Part shown: positions 16,735-25,566 of the stretch, piece by piece | How the letters are laid out: each line of letters begins with the position of its first letter | Numbering within the stretch: position 1 is the first letter of the stretch | From: Burkholderia ubonensis | GTDB lineage: Bacteria; Pseudomonadota; Gammaproteobacteria; Burkholderiales; Burkholderiaceae | DNA length: 64,000 nt | Direction of reading: 5' to 3' | Assembly (NCBI RefSeq): GCF_001718695.1 | Contig: NZ_CP013420.1 | Location: 3,204,348-3,268,347 of the forward strand | Position numbers and translations under genes: made by a program | Notes under the pieces: generated by a model | The model's database searches: none | What the model was told of the DNA's origin: nothing | Seen by the model: the letters and a program-made list of their open reading frames with translations, nothing else

Positions 16735-17832
16735 TCATGCTCCCGTCGAGCGGCTGAACAGCGCGCGCGTGAACAGCGGGCGGTTGCGCACCCGCAGCCA
16801 GAAGATGAAGCCGACGATCGCCGCGACGATCACGTGCAGGCCGACGAGGCCGACGCCGAACGGCAGCTTGCCCTGCTCGATCTGCGCCTGCACGACGTTC
16901 AGCAGGTTCGAGTAGGTCAGGTAGATCAGCACGGCCATCACGAGGTTGATCGTGCGGCTGCGGCGCGGGTTCTGGTACGCGAGCGGGATGCCGAGCACCA
17001 TCAGGTTGATCGCGATCAGCGGCAGCCCCGCGCGCCATGCGAATTCCGCGAGCTTTTCGCGCGTCGGGTCGCGCAGCAGTTCGGGGGTCGGCGTGCTGTT
17101 GGTCGTCTGCACGTTGACGACCGGCTTGCTCGTGATCTTCACGCCGTAGCGCTCGAACTCCATGATCTTGAAGTTCGGCTGGCCGGGCGAGCCGTCGTAG
17201 CGGCGGCCGTCCTCGAGCACGACGAAGCGGTCGCCGTTCTTCGTGGTCTCGGTGTGGCCCGTCTGCGATACGACGACGTTGACCTTGCCGTTCTCGGTCG
17301 ACGTGACGAACACGTTCTGCACCTTGCTCTGGTCCGGCGCCATCTTCTCGATGAAGAACACGCGGCGGCTCGCCGCCGATTCGCGGAACTGGCCGGGCGC
17401 GAGCAGCGAGATCTCGTCGCGCTGCTGGAAGCGCGCCTTGATCATCTTGCTCTGCTGGTTCGACCACGGCCAGCCGACGAACGCGAAGAACGCGATCAGC
17501 AGGATGATCGGCGCCGCGAACACGCCGATCGGCTTGATGAGGCGGGTCAGGCTCACGCCGGACGCGAGCCAGACGACCATTTCGGAGTCCCGGTACCACC
17601 GGGTCAGCACGAACAGGATCGACACGAACAGCGTGACGACGAGCATCACGGCGAGGTAGCCGATCACGGTGAGGCCGATCAGCACGAGCACGTCCTTCGG
17701 GTCGATTTCGCCGGACGCGGCGTAGCCGACGATGCGGATCATCATCGTCGTGAGCATGATCGTGAGCAGCACCATGAACACGGCGCCAGCCGTATACGCA
17801 AGCTCGCGCTGGAGGGAGCGTTCGAAGATCAT
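16735..17832 (-). CDS. lptF: LPS export ABC transporter permease LptF
   Basis: A 365-residue partner of LptG with the same layout: membrane helices at the N-terminus (TAGAVFMVLLTIMLTTMMIR), a periplasmic jellyroll, and C-terminal helices. The ATG at 17832 gives the family start MIFERSLQRELAYTAG; an open frame extends 39 codons further but crosses promoter sequence. First gene of lptF-lptG-sirB and divergent from pepA across 122 bases. Confidence 0.93.
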   Translation of the reverse strand: MIFERSLQRELAYTAGAVFMVLLTIMLTTMMIRIVGYAASGEIDPKDVLVLIGLTVIGYLAVMLVVTLFVSILFVLTRWYRDSEMVVWLASGVSLTRLIKPIGVFAAPIILLIAFFAFVGWPWSNQQSKMIKARFQQRDEISLLAPGQFRESAASRRVFFIEKMAPDQSKVQNVFVTSTENGKVNVVVSQTGHTETTKNGDRFVVLEDGRRYDGSPGQPNFKIMEFERYGVKITSKPVVNVQTTNSTPTPELLRDPTREKLAEFAWRAGLPLIAINLMVLGIPLAYQNPRRSRTINLVMAVLIYLTYSNLLNVVQAQIEQGKLPFGVGLVGLHVIVAAIVGFIFWLRVRNRPLFTRALFSRSTGA

Positions 17833-17954
17833 TCTTGAAGAGAAGAGGGCGGGAAGCTGCGCACGCGTGGGCAGGCGCTCGCGCCGCCACGGGAAAAATA
17901 GCGGATAATTGCGGCTTTCATCCTTAGCCCAGATTTTATCCGAGGACAAGCGCG

Positions 17955-19466
17955 ATGGACTTTAGCATAAAAGGCTGTGATTGGAGCAAAGGTGAGTCGA
18001 AGGGGTTCCTGACCGGCAAGTCGGACTGCATCGTGCTCGGCATCTTCGAGGCGCAGACGCTGTCGGGCGCCGCGCTCGACATCGATACGGCCACCAAGGG
18101 GCTGATCTCGCGCGTCGTGAAGGCCGGCGACATGGACGGCAAGCGCGGCAAGACGCTGTTCCTGCACGAAGTGCAGGGCATCGGCGCATCGCGCGTGCTG
18201 CTGGTCGGCCTCGGCAAGCAGGATGCTTTCAATCAGAAAGCCTATAACGACGCGGTCACCGCCGCATGGCGCGCGCTGCTCGCGACCAAGGTCGTTCAGG
18301 TCACCTTCACGCTGGCCCAGCTGCCGGTCGACGAGCGCGGCTCCGACTGGGGCGTGCGTGCCGCGATTCTCGCGCTGCGCAACGAAACGTATCGCTTCAC
18401 GCAGCTGAAGAGCAAGCCGGAACCGGCGTCGCATGCGCTCAAGCGCATCGTGTTCAGCGTCGATCCGGCCGACGAGAAGGCGGCGAAGGTCGCGGTCAAG
18501 CAGGCCGTCGCGCTCGCGAACGGCATGGATCTGACCCGCGATCTCGGCAACCTGCCGGGCAACGTCTGCACGCCGACCTATCTCGCGAACACCGCGAAGC
18601 AGCTCGCGAAGGACTGGGGCCTGAAGGCCGAGGTGCTCGGGCTCAAGCAGGTCCAGGCGCTCAAGATGGGCTCGTTCCTGTCGGTCGCGCGCGCGTCGGT
18701 CGAGCCGGCGCAGTTCATCGTGCTGCACTACCAGGGCGCCGCGGCGAAAGCCAAGCCGGTCGTGCTGGTCGGCAAGGGCATCACGTTCGACACGGGCGGC
18801 ATCTCGCTGAAGCCGGGCGAGGGCATGGACGAGATGAAGTACGACATGTGCGGCGCGGGCTCCGTGCTCGGCACGATCCGCGCGGTCGCGGAGATGGGCC
18901 TGAAGATCAACGTCGTCGCGATCGTCCCGACCTGCGAGAACATGCCGGGCGGCAACGCGACCAAGCCGGGCGACATCGTCACCAGCATGAAGGGGCTGAC
19001 GATCGAGGTGCTGAACACCGACGCCGAGGGCCGCCTGATCCTGTGCGACGCGCTGACCTACGCGGAACGCTTCAAGCCGGCCGCGGTGATCGACGTCGCG
19101 ACGCTGACGGGCGCCTGCGTGATCGCGCTCGGCGGCCACAACAGCGGCCTGTTTTCGAAGGACGACGCGCTCGCGGGCGAACTGCTCGACGCGTCGCGCG
19201 AGGCGAACGATCCGGCATGGCGCATGCCGCTCGACGACGAATACCAGGACCAGCTGAAGTCGAACTTCGCGGATCTCGCGAACATCGGCGGGCGTCCGGC
19301 CGGCGCCGTGACGGCCGCGTGCTTCCTGTCGCGCTTCACCGACAGCTACCCGTGGGCGCACCTCGACATCGCGGGCACCGCGTGGAAGGGCGGCGCGGCG
19401 AAGGGCGCGACCGGCCGTCCGGTGCCGCTGCTCGCGCAATTCCTGATCGACCGCGCCGGCCAGTGA
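17955..19466 (+). CDS. pepA: Leucyl aminopeptidase (M17)
   Basis: A 503-residue cytosolic M17 aminopeptidase. The signature NTDAEGRL lies within a two-metal site also made by [10 protein letters not shown] and [17 protein letters not shown]. It removes N-terminal residues from peptides; in E. coli the homologue also binds DNA and acts in site-specific recombination and carAB control. The pepA-holC order downstream of divergent lptFG is common in proteobacteria. Confidence 0.95.
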   Translation: MDFSIKGCDWSKGESKGFLTGKSDCIVLGIFEAQTLSGAALDIDTATKGLISRVVKAGDMDGKRGKTLFLHEVQGIGASRVLLVGLGKQDAFNQKAYNDAVTAAWRALLATKVVQVTFTLAQLPVDERGSDWGVRAAILALRNETYRFTQLKSKPEPASHALKRIVFSVDPADEKAAKVAVKQAVALANGMDLTRDLGNLPGNVCTPTYLANTAKQLAKDWGLKAEVLGLKQVQALKMGSFLSVARASVEPAQFIVLHYQGAAAKAKPVVLVGKGITFDTGGISLKPGEGMDEMKYDMCGAGSVLGTIRAVAEMGLKINVVAIVPTCENMPGGNATKPGDIVTSMKGLTIEVLNTDAEGRLILCDALTYAERFKPAAVIDVATLTGACVIALGGHNSGLFSKDDALAGELLDASREANDPAWRMPLDDEYQDQLKSNFADLANIGGRPAGAVTAACFLSRFTDSYPWAHLDIAGTAWKGGAAKGATGRPVPLLAQFLIDRAGQ

Positions 19467-19500
19467 TGGCAGAGCGGTCGACAATGCGGGCAGGCGGGCG

Positions 19501-19917
19501 ATGACGCGGATCGATTTCCACACGAACGTCGGCGATTCGCTCGCTTACGCGTGCCGGCTGCTGCGCAAGGCCTACCAGGCCGGGCAGCCGGTCGTCGTGC
19601 TCGCGGAGCCCGCGCGCCTGCGCGCGCTCGACGAGCGGCTCTGGACGTTCTCGCCGCTCGATTTCATCCCGCATTGCGGGATCGACAGCCAGCACGCGGC
19701 CGACACGCCGATCGTGCTGGCCGCCGATCTCGACAAGGCGCCGCATCACCAGGTGTTGCTGAATCTCGGCGCGGCGGTGCCCGCGCAGTTCGCGCGCTTC
19801 GAACGGCTGCTCGAGGTGGTCGGCAACGAGCCGGCCGAACTGGCCGCGGGCCGCGAGCGCTACCGCTTCTATCGCGATCGCGGTTATGCGCTGAACAACT
19901 ACAAGCAGGGCAGCTAG
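19501..19917 (+). CDS. holC: DNA polymerase III chi subunit
   Basis: A 138-residue HolC protein starting TRIDFHTNVGDSLAYACRLL, with the family features QPVVVLAEPARLRALDERLW and DFIPH. Chi links the clamp loader to single-stranded DNA-binding protein at the fork. It lies 34 bases after pepA, probably in one transcript. Confidence 0.92.
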   Translation: MTRIDFHTNVGDSLAYACRLLRKAYQAGQPVVVLAEPARLRALDERLWTFSPLDFIPHCGIDSQHAADTPIVLAADLDKAPHHQVLLNLGAAVPAQFARFERLLEVVGNEPAELAAGRERYRFYRDRGYALNNYKQGS

Positions 19918-19942
19918 CCGAAACCGGCGACGGAGCGTTCCC

Positions 19943-20692
19943 GTGACACAAGCCGAACCATTCTCGATCCCGACGCTGACCGACGTGCTGGTGCCCGGCA
20001 AGCCGGTGCCGGCCGCGCCGTCAGTGGGCGACGCACGATCGCGCGACGATGCCGACATTCCGGTGCTGAACGACACGATTGCGCGCGGCCGAACGGCAGC
20101 GTTCGACGCGCTCGATCACGACACGGCGGGCGCCGAGGCGGTGATCGTCGAGCCGGTGCCGACGCCGTATCTGCCGACCGTCGAGCTGCCCGGCGACAGC
20201 GATGCGCCGGCGCAACCGGCCGCGGCCGGGCACGTGGTGGCCGAGGAAGCGGCCGCCACGCCGGCGCCGCTGCGCTCGGTCCTGGCGGACGATGCGCCGT
20301 CGCAGCCCGAGCTCGCCGCGGCGCCGCTCGACGACGCGACACTGCCGCAGGCACTCGTGCCGGCTGCGGCCGCTGCCGCGGCGCTCGCGGATCGACCGGC
20401 CGACGCGTCGCCGCCGCCGCTGGGCGCGCCCGCCGCCGCGGCGGCGCTGACGCCCGAGGACGCGCAGCATATCGCCGAGCGTTTGCGCAACCGGCTCACG
20501 AACTATTTGACCGGTGCCGGGCGCGACGCGATCGAGGCGCGCTGCCGCGACGCGCTGCGCGGCCATACGGCATGGCTCGTCAGCCAGATCACGCGCGAAG
20601 TGGCGCTGGCGCTCGAGACCGAAGTGATGGATTGGGTGCGCGACGCGGTCGACGACGAGATCGCGCGCCGCCGCACCGGACATTCGGGCTGA
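19943..20692 (+). CDS. DUF2486-like hypothetical protein
   Basis: A 249-residue protein with a long, Pro/Ala-rich, probably disordered N-terminal half (about residues 1-165) that begins with a conserved-looking FSIPTLTDVLVPG. The C-terminal part is helical (from LTPEDAQHIAERLRNRLTNY, ending DEIARRRTGHSG). It resembles DUF2486 proteins found after holC in Burkholderia, which have no known function. There is no signal peptide or membrane segment. It starts 25 bases after holC. Confidence 0.7.
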   Translation: MTQAEPFSIPTLTDVLVPGKPVPAAPSVGDARSRDDADIPVLNDTIARGRTAAFDALDHDTAGAEAVIVEPVPTPYLPTVELPGDSDAPAQPAAAGHVVAEEAAATPAPLRSVLADDAPSQPELAAAPLDDATLPQALVPAAAAAAALADRPADASPPPLGAPAAAAALTPEDAQHIAERLRNRLTNYLTGAGRDAIEARCRDALRGHTAWLVSQITREVALALETEVMDWVRDAVDDEIARRRTGHSG

Positions 20693-20837
20693 GAGGCCGG
20701 CACGCGGCGTGTGTAGTCGTTTCGGGTAACGCGCTGCGCGGCTAGGATGACGCGCGCGGCCTGCTGCGCGGCGGCGTGCCGGAGCGGCCCGCGTCGCACG
20801 ACGCCGCCGCGCGCGCCGGGTTGTGCCCGGAATTGCG

Positions 20838-21167
20838 TTAACGCAGCGACATCACCCAGTTCGCGAGGGCGTGCGCTTCGGCGCCCGTCAGCTGGGTATT
20901 GGCGGGCATCGGTACGCTGCCCCACACGCCGACGCTGCCCTTCACGATCGTCTGCGCGAGGTAGTCGCTCGCGTCGCCGCGCGGCGCGTACTTGCCCGCG
21001 ATATCGTGGAATGACGGGCCCATCAGCGGCTTGCTGACCGCATGACAGGCCATGCAGTTCTTGCGCTGCGCGAGCGCGAGGCCGTCGCCGGCCGGCTCGG
21101 CGTGCGCTGCCGCTGCGCCGGCCGCCAACAGCGCCGCGAGCAGCGCGGCGGATATCGTCTGTTTCAT
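20838..21167 (-). CDS. Class I c-type cytochrome (c551/c552-like)
   Basis: A 109-residue precursor. The signal peptide is residues 1-23, heme attachment is CMACH at 38-42, and the distal Met ligand is probably in the VPMPAN motif. It is a small soluble periplasmic electron carrier of the c551/c552 type. Monocistronic. The 145-base stretch between it and the convergent DUF2486-like gene holds no clear terminator. Confidence 0.9.
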   Translation of the reverse strand: MKQTISAALLAALLAAGAAAAHAEPAGDGLALAQRKNCMACHAVSKPLMGPSFHDIAGKYAPRGDASDYLAQTIVKGSVGVWGSVPMPANTQLTGAEAHALANWVMSLR

Positions 21168-21445
21168 GCAGTCCTCCGCCGGCGCGAACGGCCGGCTTCA
21201 CGGTCCGCGCATTATAAGAGCAAAGGGAACGCGCGTTTTGCGCGTTTCCCGAGTCGGGGCGCGCTACGCGGTCGCAGGTGCGGTGCGCTGTATCGTGACG
21301 GTAGTCGCGCTGCGGTATGGCGGGCGCGGTGGCCGTGATGGCGAGGTCGGTGGGCGCGGCGCCCGCCGCTGACGCTGATGAAGCCGAAGGGCCAGTGCGC
21401 TCGACCGACCTCGCCGCGTCGCGACGCGTGATCTCCCGGCTTCGT
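21168..21445. other. Intergenic stretch with a GC hairpin, no gene seen
   Basis: It holds the promoter side of the cytochrome gene and a near-perfect hairpin at 21225-21250 (GGGAACGCGC with GCGCGTTTCCC, one-base bulge). No coding resemblance is visible until the LysR remnant begins near 21446. Confidence 0.5.
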
Positions 21446-21709
21446 TTGGCGCCCGGCTTTTATGACATCATTACGGGCTGCTACGGCGCGGCGCGGGCGA
21501 CCCCGCGCATCGGCCAGGAGGCGATCCAGATGCAGACGATCGTGAGCCTCGTGTCGGCCGGCATGGGCGTCGCACTGGTGCCGCAATCGCTGCGTAACCT
21601 GCGGCGCACCGGCGTGCTCGACGCGCCGGTCGTCGACGCGCGGCTCGTGTGGTGCACCGGTGACGTCGGCGCGGTGCTCGCCCGCTTCGTCGATGTCACG
21701 CGTGCACGG
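21446..21709 (+). pseudogene. LysR-type regulator remnant (C-terminal effector domain only)
   Basis: About 88 codons encode a typical LysR effector-domain end: LAPGFYDIITGCYGAARATP, then IGQEAIQMQTIVSLVSAGMG and VALVPQSLRNLRRTGV. The N-terminal HTH domain and first effector subdomain are missing upstream, and the frame runs on into lgt DNA without the usual end. I read it as a decayed regulator upstream of lgt. In related genomes, as I recall, a LysR gene and ilvD lie in this neighbourhood; that is recollection rather than something visible here. Confidence 0.65.
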
Positions 21710-21809
21710 AGTCGCCGCGCGATGCGAACGATGGCGCGTCGGCGCCGTCCAACGCGCGGTGCGCGCCCTGTGCGAGCCGTACCGCATTCGAAAACTTCAC
21801 CGCTAACCC

Positions 21810-22700
21810 ATGATCATTCACCCGAATTTCGACCCCGTTGCGATCCATCTCGGGCCGCTGGCCGTGCGCTGGTACGGGCTCATGTATCTCGTCGCGTTCA
21901 TCGCGGCGATCGTCGTCGGCCGGCTGCGCCTGAAGCTGCCGCATGTGGCCGCGCAGGGCTGGACCGTGAAGGACATCGACGACATGATGTTCTACGGCGT
22001 GCTCGGCACGGTGCTCGGCGGCCGGCTCGGCTACGTGCTGTTCTACAAGGCGGGCTACTACTTCGCGCATCCGCTCGACGTCTTCAAGGTATGGGAAGGC
22101 GGGATGTCGTTTCACGGCGGCTTTCTCGGCGTGACGCTCGCGATGATGCTGTTCGCATGGCAGCGCAAGCGCCACTGGCTGCAGGTCACCGACTTCGTCG
22201 CGCCGATGGTGCCGACGGGGCTGGCGGCGGGCCGGCTCGGCAACTTCATCAACGGCGAGCTGTGGGGCCGCGTGACCGATCCGAATGCGCCGTGGGCGAT
22301 GCTGTTCCCGGGTGCGATGCGCGACGATGCGGCCTGGCTGCCCGCGCATCCGGCGCTCGTCGCGAAGTGGCATCTGGCCGACGTGTTCATGCAATACCAG
22401 ATGCTGCCGCGCCATCCTTCGCAGCTCTATGAAATCGCGCTCGAAGGCGTCGTGCTGTTCTTCGCGCTGTTCTTCTTCTCGCGCAAGCCGCGGCCGATGG
22501 GCGCGGTGTCCGCGCTGTTCCTGATCGGCTACGGTCTCGCGCGCTTCACGGTCGAGTTCGCGCGCGAACCGGACGACTTCCTCGGGCTGCTTGCGCTCGG
22601 CCTGTCGATGGGGCAGTGGCTGTCGCTGCCGATGATCCTCGCGGGCGTCGCGCTGATGGTCTGGGCATATCGCCGCCGTGCGGCGGCCTCGGCTGCGTGA
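21810..22700 (+). CDS. lgt: Prolipoprotein diacylglyceryl transferase
   Basis: A 296-residue polytopic inner-membrane enzyme that transfers diacylglycerol from phosphatidylglycerol to the lipobox Cys of prolipoproteins. The Lgt signature [14 protein letters not shown] is present, as are HPSQLYE and an active-site-type FHGGFLG. It is essential in most Gram-negatives and would modify the lipoproteins encoded at 48329 and 50548. No good ribosome binding site is visible before the ATG. Confidence 0.95.
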   Translation: MIIHPNFDPVAIHLGPLAVRWYGLMYLVAFIAAIVVGRLRLKLPHVAAQGWTVKDIDDMMFYGVLGTVLGGRLGYVLFYKAGYYFAHPLDVFKVWEGGMSFHGGFLGVTLAMMLFAWQRKRHWLQVTDFVAPMVPTGLAAGRLGNFINGELWGRVTDPNAPWAMLFPGAMRDDAAWLPAHPALVAKWHLADVFMQYQMLPRHPSQLYEIALEGVVLFFALFFFSRKPRPMGAVSALFLIGYGLARFTVEFAREPDDFLGLLALGLSMGQWLSLPMILAGVALMVWAYRRRAAASAA

Positions 22701-22727
22701 TGCGATCGCGCAACTGACGCACCAACG

Positions 22728-22756
22728 AAAAACGCCGGCCACTGGGCCGGCGTTTT
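22728..22756. terminator. Bidirectional terminator between lgt and the SIMPL gene
   Basis: AAAACGCCGGCC and GGCCGGCGTTTT form a perfect stem around a 4-base loop with flanking A/T runs. Confidence 0.85.
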
Positions 22757-22784
22757 CGCATCTGGCGTGCTCGAGCGTCGTGCG

Positions 22785-23525
22785 TTACTTCATCTGCACC
22801 GAGCCGTTGACCGTGACCGACACGGTCGCCTTGCCGCCTTCGACCGCGATCGGCGCGCTCATCTTCGCGCTGTCCATCGCGGGTGCGGCCATCGCCATCA
22901 TGCGCGGATACGGCTGCACGTTGCGGCCGCTGCCGACGTTCACGTCGCGAATCGAATAGTTGTTGTAGCCGAACGCCTTCGCGGCCTCGTCCGCGCGCAC
23001 GCGGAACGACTTGATCGCTTCGGTCGTGAGCTTCTGCTCGGCCGCGCGCTGCGCTTCCGGCGACAGCGAGAACTCGACGTTCGCGACCTGCATCAGGTTC
23101 GACAACTGGCCCGCGAGCTTCGACGCCGCGGCGAAATCGCGCGATTCGAGCACGACCTCGGTGCGGCCGCGCCATGCGGAGATCCTGCCGTCGCGGTCAG
23201 TGCTCGGATAGACGGAGAACGCGCCCGTGCGCGCAGTGACGCCCGACACGCTCTTCGCCTGCGCGAGCGCGGCGTCGGCGCGCTGGTTCAGCGCGGACGT
23301 CAGGCTGCCCGGGTCCTTCGCCTGCTGCTCGTAGAACAGCGTGATGTGGATGATGTCCTGCGGCACCTCGGCGCTCGCCTGCGACGACAGCGACAGTACG
23401 CCCGACGGCTCCGGAAAATGCGGGTTGACGGCCTGCGCGTGCGCCGCGGGCGACGCGAGCGTCAGCGCGACGGGAACGGCGGCGGCGAGAGCGAGCGACA
23501 GCGCGAGTGCGGATTTCTTGGTCAT
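22785..23525 (-). CDS. SIMPL (DUF541) domain periplasmic protein
   Basis: A 246-residue exported protein with a signal peptide at residues 1-30 (ending SPAAHA), followed by a SIMPL/DUF541 domain (SGVLSLSSQASAEVPQDIIH; the VRADEAAKAFGYNNYSIRDV region; the C-terminus VSVTVNGSVQMK). Family members form periplasmic oligomers; some are linked to stress or outer-membrane integrity. No partner is encoded nearby. AAGGAG precedes the ATG. Confidence 0.85.
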   Translation of the reverse strand: MTKKSALALSLALAAAVPVALTLASPAAHAQAVNPHFPEPSGVLSLSSQASAEVPQDIIHITLFYEQQAKDPGSLTSALNQRADAALAQAKSVSGVTARTGAFSVYPSTDRDGRISAWRGRTEVVLESRDFAAASKLAGQLSNLMQVANVEFSLSPEAQRAAEQKLTTEAIKSFRVRADEAAKAFGYNNYSIRDVNVGSGRNVQPYPRMMAMAAPAMDSAKMSAPIAVEGGKATVSVTVNGSVQMK

Positions 23526-23593
23526 TGTTGGACTCCTTGTGCGAGGGCGCGCACGCGGATCACGCGTGCGCGACGCGGGCGGGCCGCGCGACG

Positions 23594-23623
23594 AAAAAAC
23601 GACGGCCGGCCCGACTGGCCGGC
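23594..23623 (-). terminator. Rho-independent terminator after the EVE-domain gene
   Basis: On the minus strand GCCGGCC/GGCCGGC form a 7-bp stem with a 5-base loop. A short spacer and TTTTTT follow, 85 bases after the EVE-gene stop. Confidence 0.7.
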
Positions 23624-23708
23624 AGCGGTTGCTTAGGCTGCGCGACCGCGCCGCGAGTTCCGGACGGGCGGTCGTGCGTTGACCAAATTTAATGTTTGCC
23701 CTTTGCGT

Positions 23709-24170
23709 TCACTTCATCAGCCGTTCGGTGATGAAGCGCCATTCGGCGCGCGTGACGGGCGTGATCGACAGCCGGTTGCCTTTCGCGAGCACGCGCATGT
23801 CGGCGAGCTCGTCGTATTCGCGCAGTGCGGCGAGCGGCACGAGCGCCGCCTTCTTCACGAAGCGCACGTCGACGAGCAGCCAGCGCGGCGTTTCCTGCGT
23901 CGACTTCGGATCGTAATAGGGGCTCTTCGGATCGAACTGCGTGGGATCGGGGTAGGGTGTCGACGACACTTCGGCGAGGCCCGCGATGCCGGGCTCGGGG
24001 CAGCTCGAGTGATAGAACAGCACGCCGTCGCCGATCTGCATCGTGTCGCGCATGAAATTGCGCGCCTGATAGTTGCGCACGCCGGTCCACGGCAGCGTGC
24101 GCTGCGGCGCATTCGCGAGATCGTCGATGCTCGCTTCGTCCGGTTCGGACTTCATCAGCCAGAATTGCAT
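23709..24170 (-). CDS. EVE domain-containing protein
   Basis: A 153-residue single EVE domain protein (QFWLMKSEPDEASIDDLANA, WTGVRNYQARNFMRD, GVLFYHSSC). EVE domains belong to the PUA-like fold and bind modified bases in DNA or RNA; the role of these stand-alone bacterial versions is not settled. The ATG at 24170 starts exactly at the domain. It lies directly after the 6S RNA terminator, in the order zapA-6S RNA-EVE. Confidence 0.85.
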   Translation of the reverse strand: MQFWLMKSEPDEASIDDLANAPQRTLPWTGVRNYQARNFMRDTMQIGDGVLFYHSSCPEPGIAGLAEVSSTPYPDPTQFDPKSPYYDPKSTQETPRWLLVDVRFVKKAALVPLAALREYDELADMRVLAKGNRLSITPVTRAEWRFITERLMK

Positions 24171-24200
24171 GGATCGTGATCGACGCAGAAAGAGGCTGCT

Positions 24201-24240
24201 ACAAAAGGAAACGGCATCGGGATAGGTACCCGATGCCGTT
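24201..24240 (-). terminator. Terminator downstream of 6S RNA
   Basis: On the minus strand AACGGCATCGGG and CCCGATGCCGTT form a perfect 12-bp stem with a 7-base loop followed by TCCTTTT. Confidence 0.8.
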
Positions 24241-24245
24241 GAATA

Positions 24246-24423
24246 GGCCCCCGCCTTAGCCGCTAGGCCGGCATCCTGAACCTGGGGTTCAGAATTGGTC
24301 GCAGTTAGCAGCACTTCGGGTACATCAGACAGAGTGACGCGCGCGCCCGTGCTACAAATTTCCGCAACCGTGCACATGGCATTGGTTCAAGGAATATATG
24401 ACCTTGGCGAACCAGGCAGGGAA
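24246..24423 (-). ncRNA. ssrS: 6S RNA
   Basis: A roughly 178-nt RNA lies between zapA and the EVE gene on the same strand, the classic 6S position. Its ends pair: CCCTGCCT near 24421 with AGGCGGGGG near 24248, forming a closing stem. Further in, stretches such as GCCAAGGTCATATATTCCTT and CGGTTGCGGAAATTTGTAGC on the 5' side face GTGCTGCTAACTGCGACC and GAACCCCAGGTTC on the 3' side, consistent with the long imperfect 6S rod. 6S RNA mimics an open promoter and sequesters sigma70 RNA polymerase in stationary phase. Exact ends are estimated. Identification rests on position plus structure. Confidence 0.82.
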
Positions 24424-24505
24424 GCTGACTAAACTGTGAATCTATGTGTCCAATTTGACCACCGTTGACCGTGGAGATCAAGGGAAATCGACGCATCGAT
24501 CCGGG

Positions 24506-24820
24506 TTACTGCGTCTCGTGCTGTGCGAGCACCGCACCGAGCTGTTCATTCATTTGGCGCATTGTACGCCGGATTTCTTCCGCGGGAAATGCTTCACCGT
24601 GACGCACGCTCTGCTGCAGCCGCAGCAGTTCCGACGCGAGCGACAGCGCCGCCATCACGGCGATGCGGTCCGTGCCGCGCACCGAGCTGTTCGAGCGGAT
24701 CTTCGTCATTTCCGCGTCGACGCGCGCGACGGCTTCCAGCAGCGCCGCTTCGGTCTCGGCCGAACAGGCGAGCCGGTAGGCCTGGCCGAGAATCGAGACT
24801 TCGATCTGCTTGGTGCTCAT
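24506..24820 (-). CDS. zapA: Cell division protein ZapA
   Basis: A 104-residue ZapA protein starting STKQIEVSILGQAYRLAC, with a C-terminal coiled coil (SLASELLRLQQSVRHGEAFP onward). It bundles FtsZ protofilaments at midcell. It overlaps the upstream coiled-coil gene by 4 bases (ATGA) and is followed by 6S RNA. Confidence 0.92.
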   Translation of the reverse strand: MSTKQIEVSILGQAYRLACSAETEAALLEAVARVDAEMTKIRSNSSVRGTDRIAVMAALSLASELLRLQQSVRHGEAFPAEEIRRTMRQMNEQLGAVLAQHETQ

Positions 24821-25167
24821 GCATGTTCTCCGTGGCTGGCTGCGTCGTCGCTATCGGTGCGCGACTGCGCATCCAGCAGGTCGAGCTGGTTGTCGGCTTC
24901 CGCCGCGCTCTTCGTGCGCGGCAGCTTCTCGAGAATCGCGTTCAGCTTGACCTGCGCGTCGTCGATCTTCGCCGACAGCGTGTCGCGTTCCTCCGCGAGC
25001 GCGTTGCGTTCCTCGCGCAGCTGCGTGAGCTCGCTGCGCACCGTGTCCGCTTCCGCGCGCAGTTGCGCGACCTGCTCCTCGAGCGCGAGCCGTTCCGAGT
25101 GATAGCGCTGGTTCAGCGCAATCAGCCGGCCAATATTTTGAGATAAGGTTTCGAGTTCGTTGAGCAT
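24817..25167 (-). CDS. ZapB-like coiled-coil protein (TIGR02449 family)
   Basis: A 116-residue protein, almost all coiled coil through residue 80 (LSQNIGRLIALNQRYHSERL, then EEQVAQLRAEADTVRSELTQ), with an acidic, disordered tail. It resembles the TIGR02449/ZapB-like family encoded next to zapA in beta- and gammaproteobacteria. The overlap with zapA suggests co-translation and a shared Z-ring role. Confidence 0.8.
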   Translation of the reverse strand: MLNELETLSQNIGRLIALNQRYHSERLALEEQVAQLRAEADTVRSELTQLREERNALAEERDTLSAKIDDAQVKLNAILEKLPRTKSAAEADNQLDLLDAQSRTDSDDAASHGEHA

Positions 25168-25333
25168 CTGCTGCGTCCTCTAAAGACCCAGCATTTTAGC
25201 GCGGAATAACGCACATTCCGACATATGTAACGTTTCCAGTCGTAACACCCCCGCTTCTTGCCGCGAATATGCCGGTTGCGCAACGCGCGGCCCGCTTTCT
25301 TGACGCTCTCGCGGCCCGCTCCTAAACTTGGCG

Positions 25334-25566
25334 CCGCCTCGGTGCTCGCGCGTGCGACGCGCGGTTAAACGGGAAGCAGGGCGCGGGCTCCGCCAGGAGC
25401 CGCCAACCTGCGCTGCCCCCGCAACGGTAAGCGGCCGCATCGGACGATGCAGGCCGGCTCGGGTGCGCTCGGCGTGTGCGGTTCGCACGCGGGCGCAGGC
25501 CACTGCGCATGTCTCGCGCGGGAAGGCGAGCCGGAACGCCGCCAGCCCGGATACCGGCCGAGGCGG
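25334..25566 (+). promoter_or_regulatory. Cobalamin riboswitch
   Basis: A 9-bp closing stem pairs CCGCCTCGG (25334-25342) with CCGAGGCGG (25558-25566). Inside are the conserved core GCTGCCCCCGCAACGGTAAG (25412-25431) and the B12-box sequence GCCACTG (25498-25504), with GGGAAGGCGAGCC after it. These are hallmark elements in the right order for an adenosyl-/methylcobalamin aptamer. It faces btuC-btuD-cobT-cobS-cobC and should turn the cluster down when B12 is plentiful. A GC hairpin (AGCCCG-TGCG-CGGGCT, about 25570-25585) just after it could be part of the switch, but it lacks a T-run. Confidence 0.93.
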
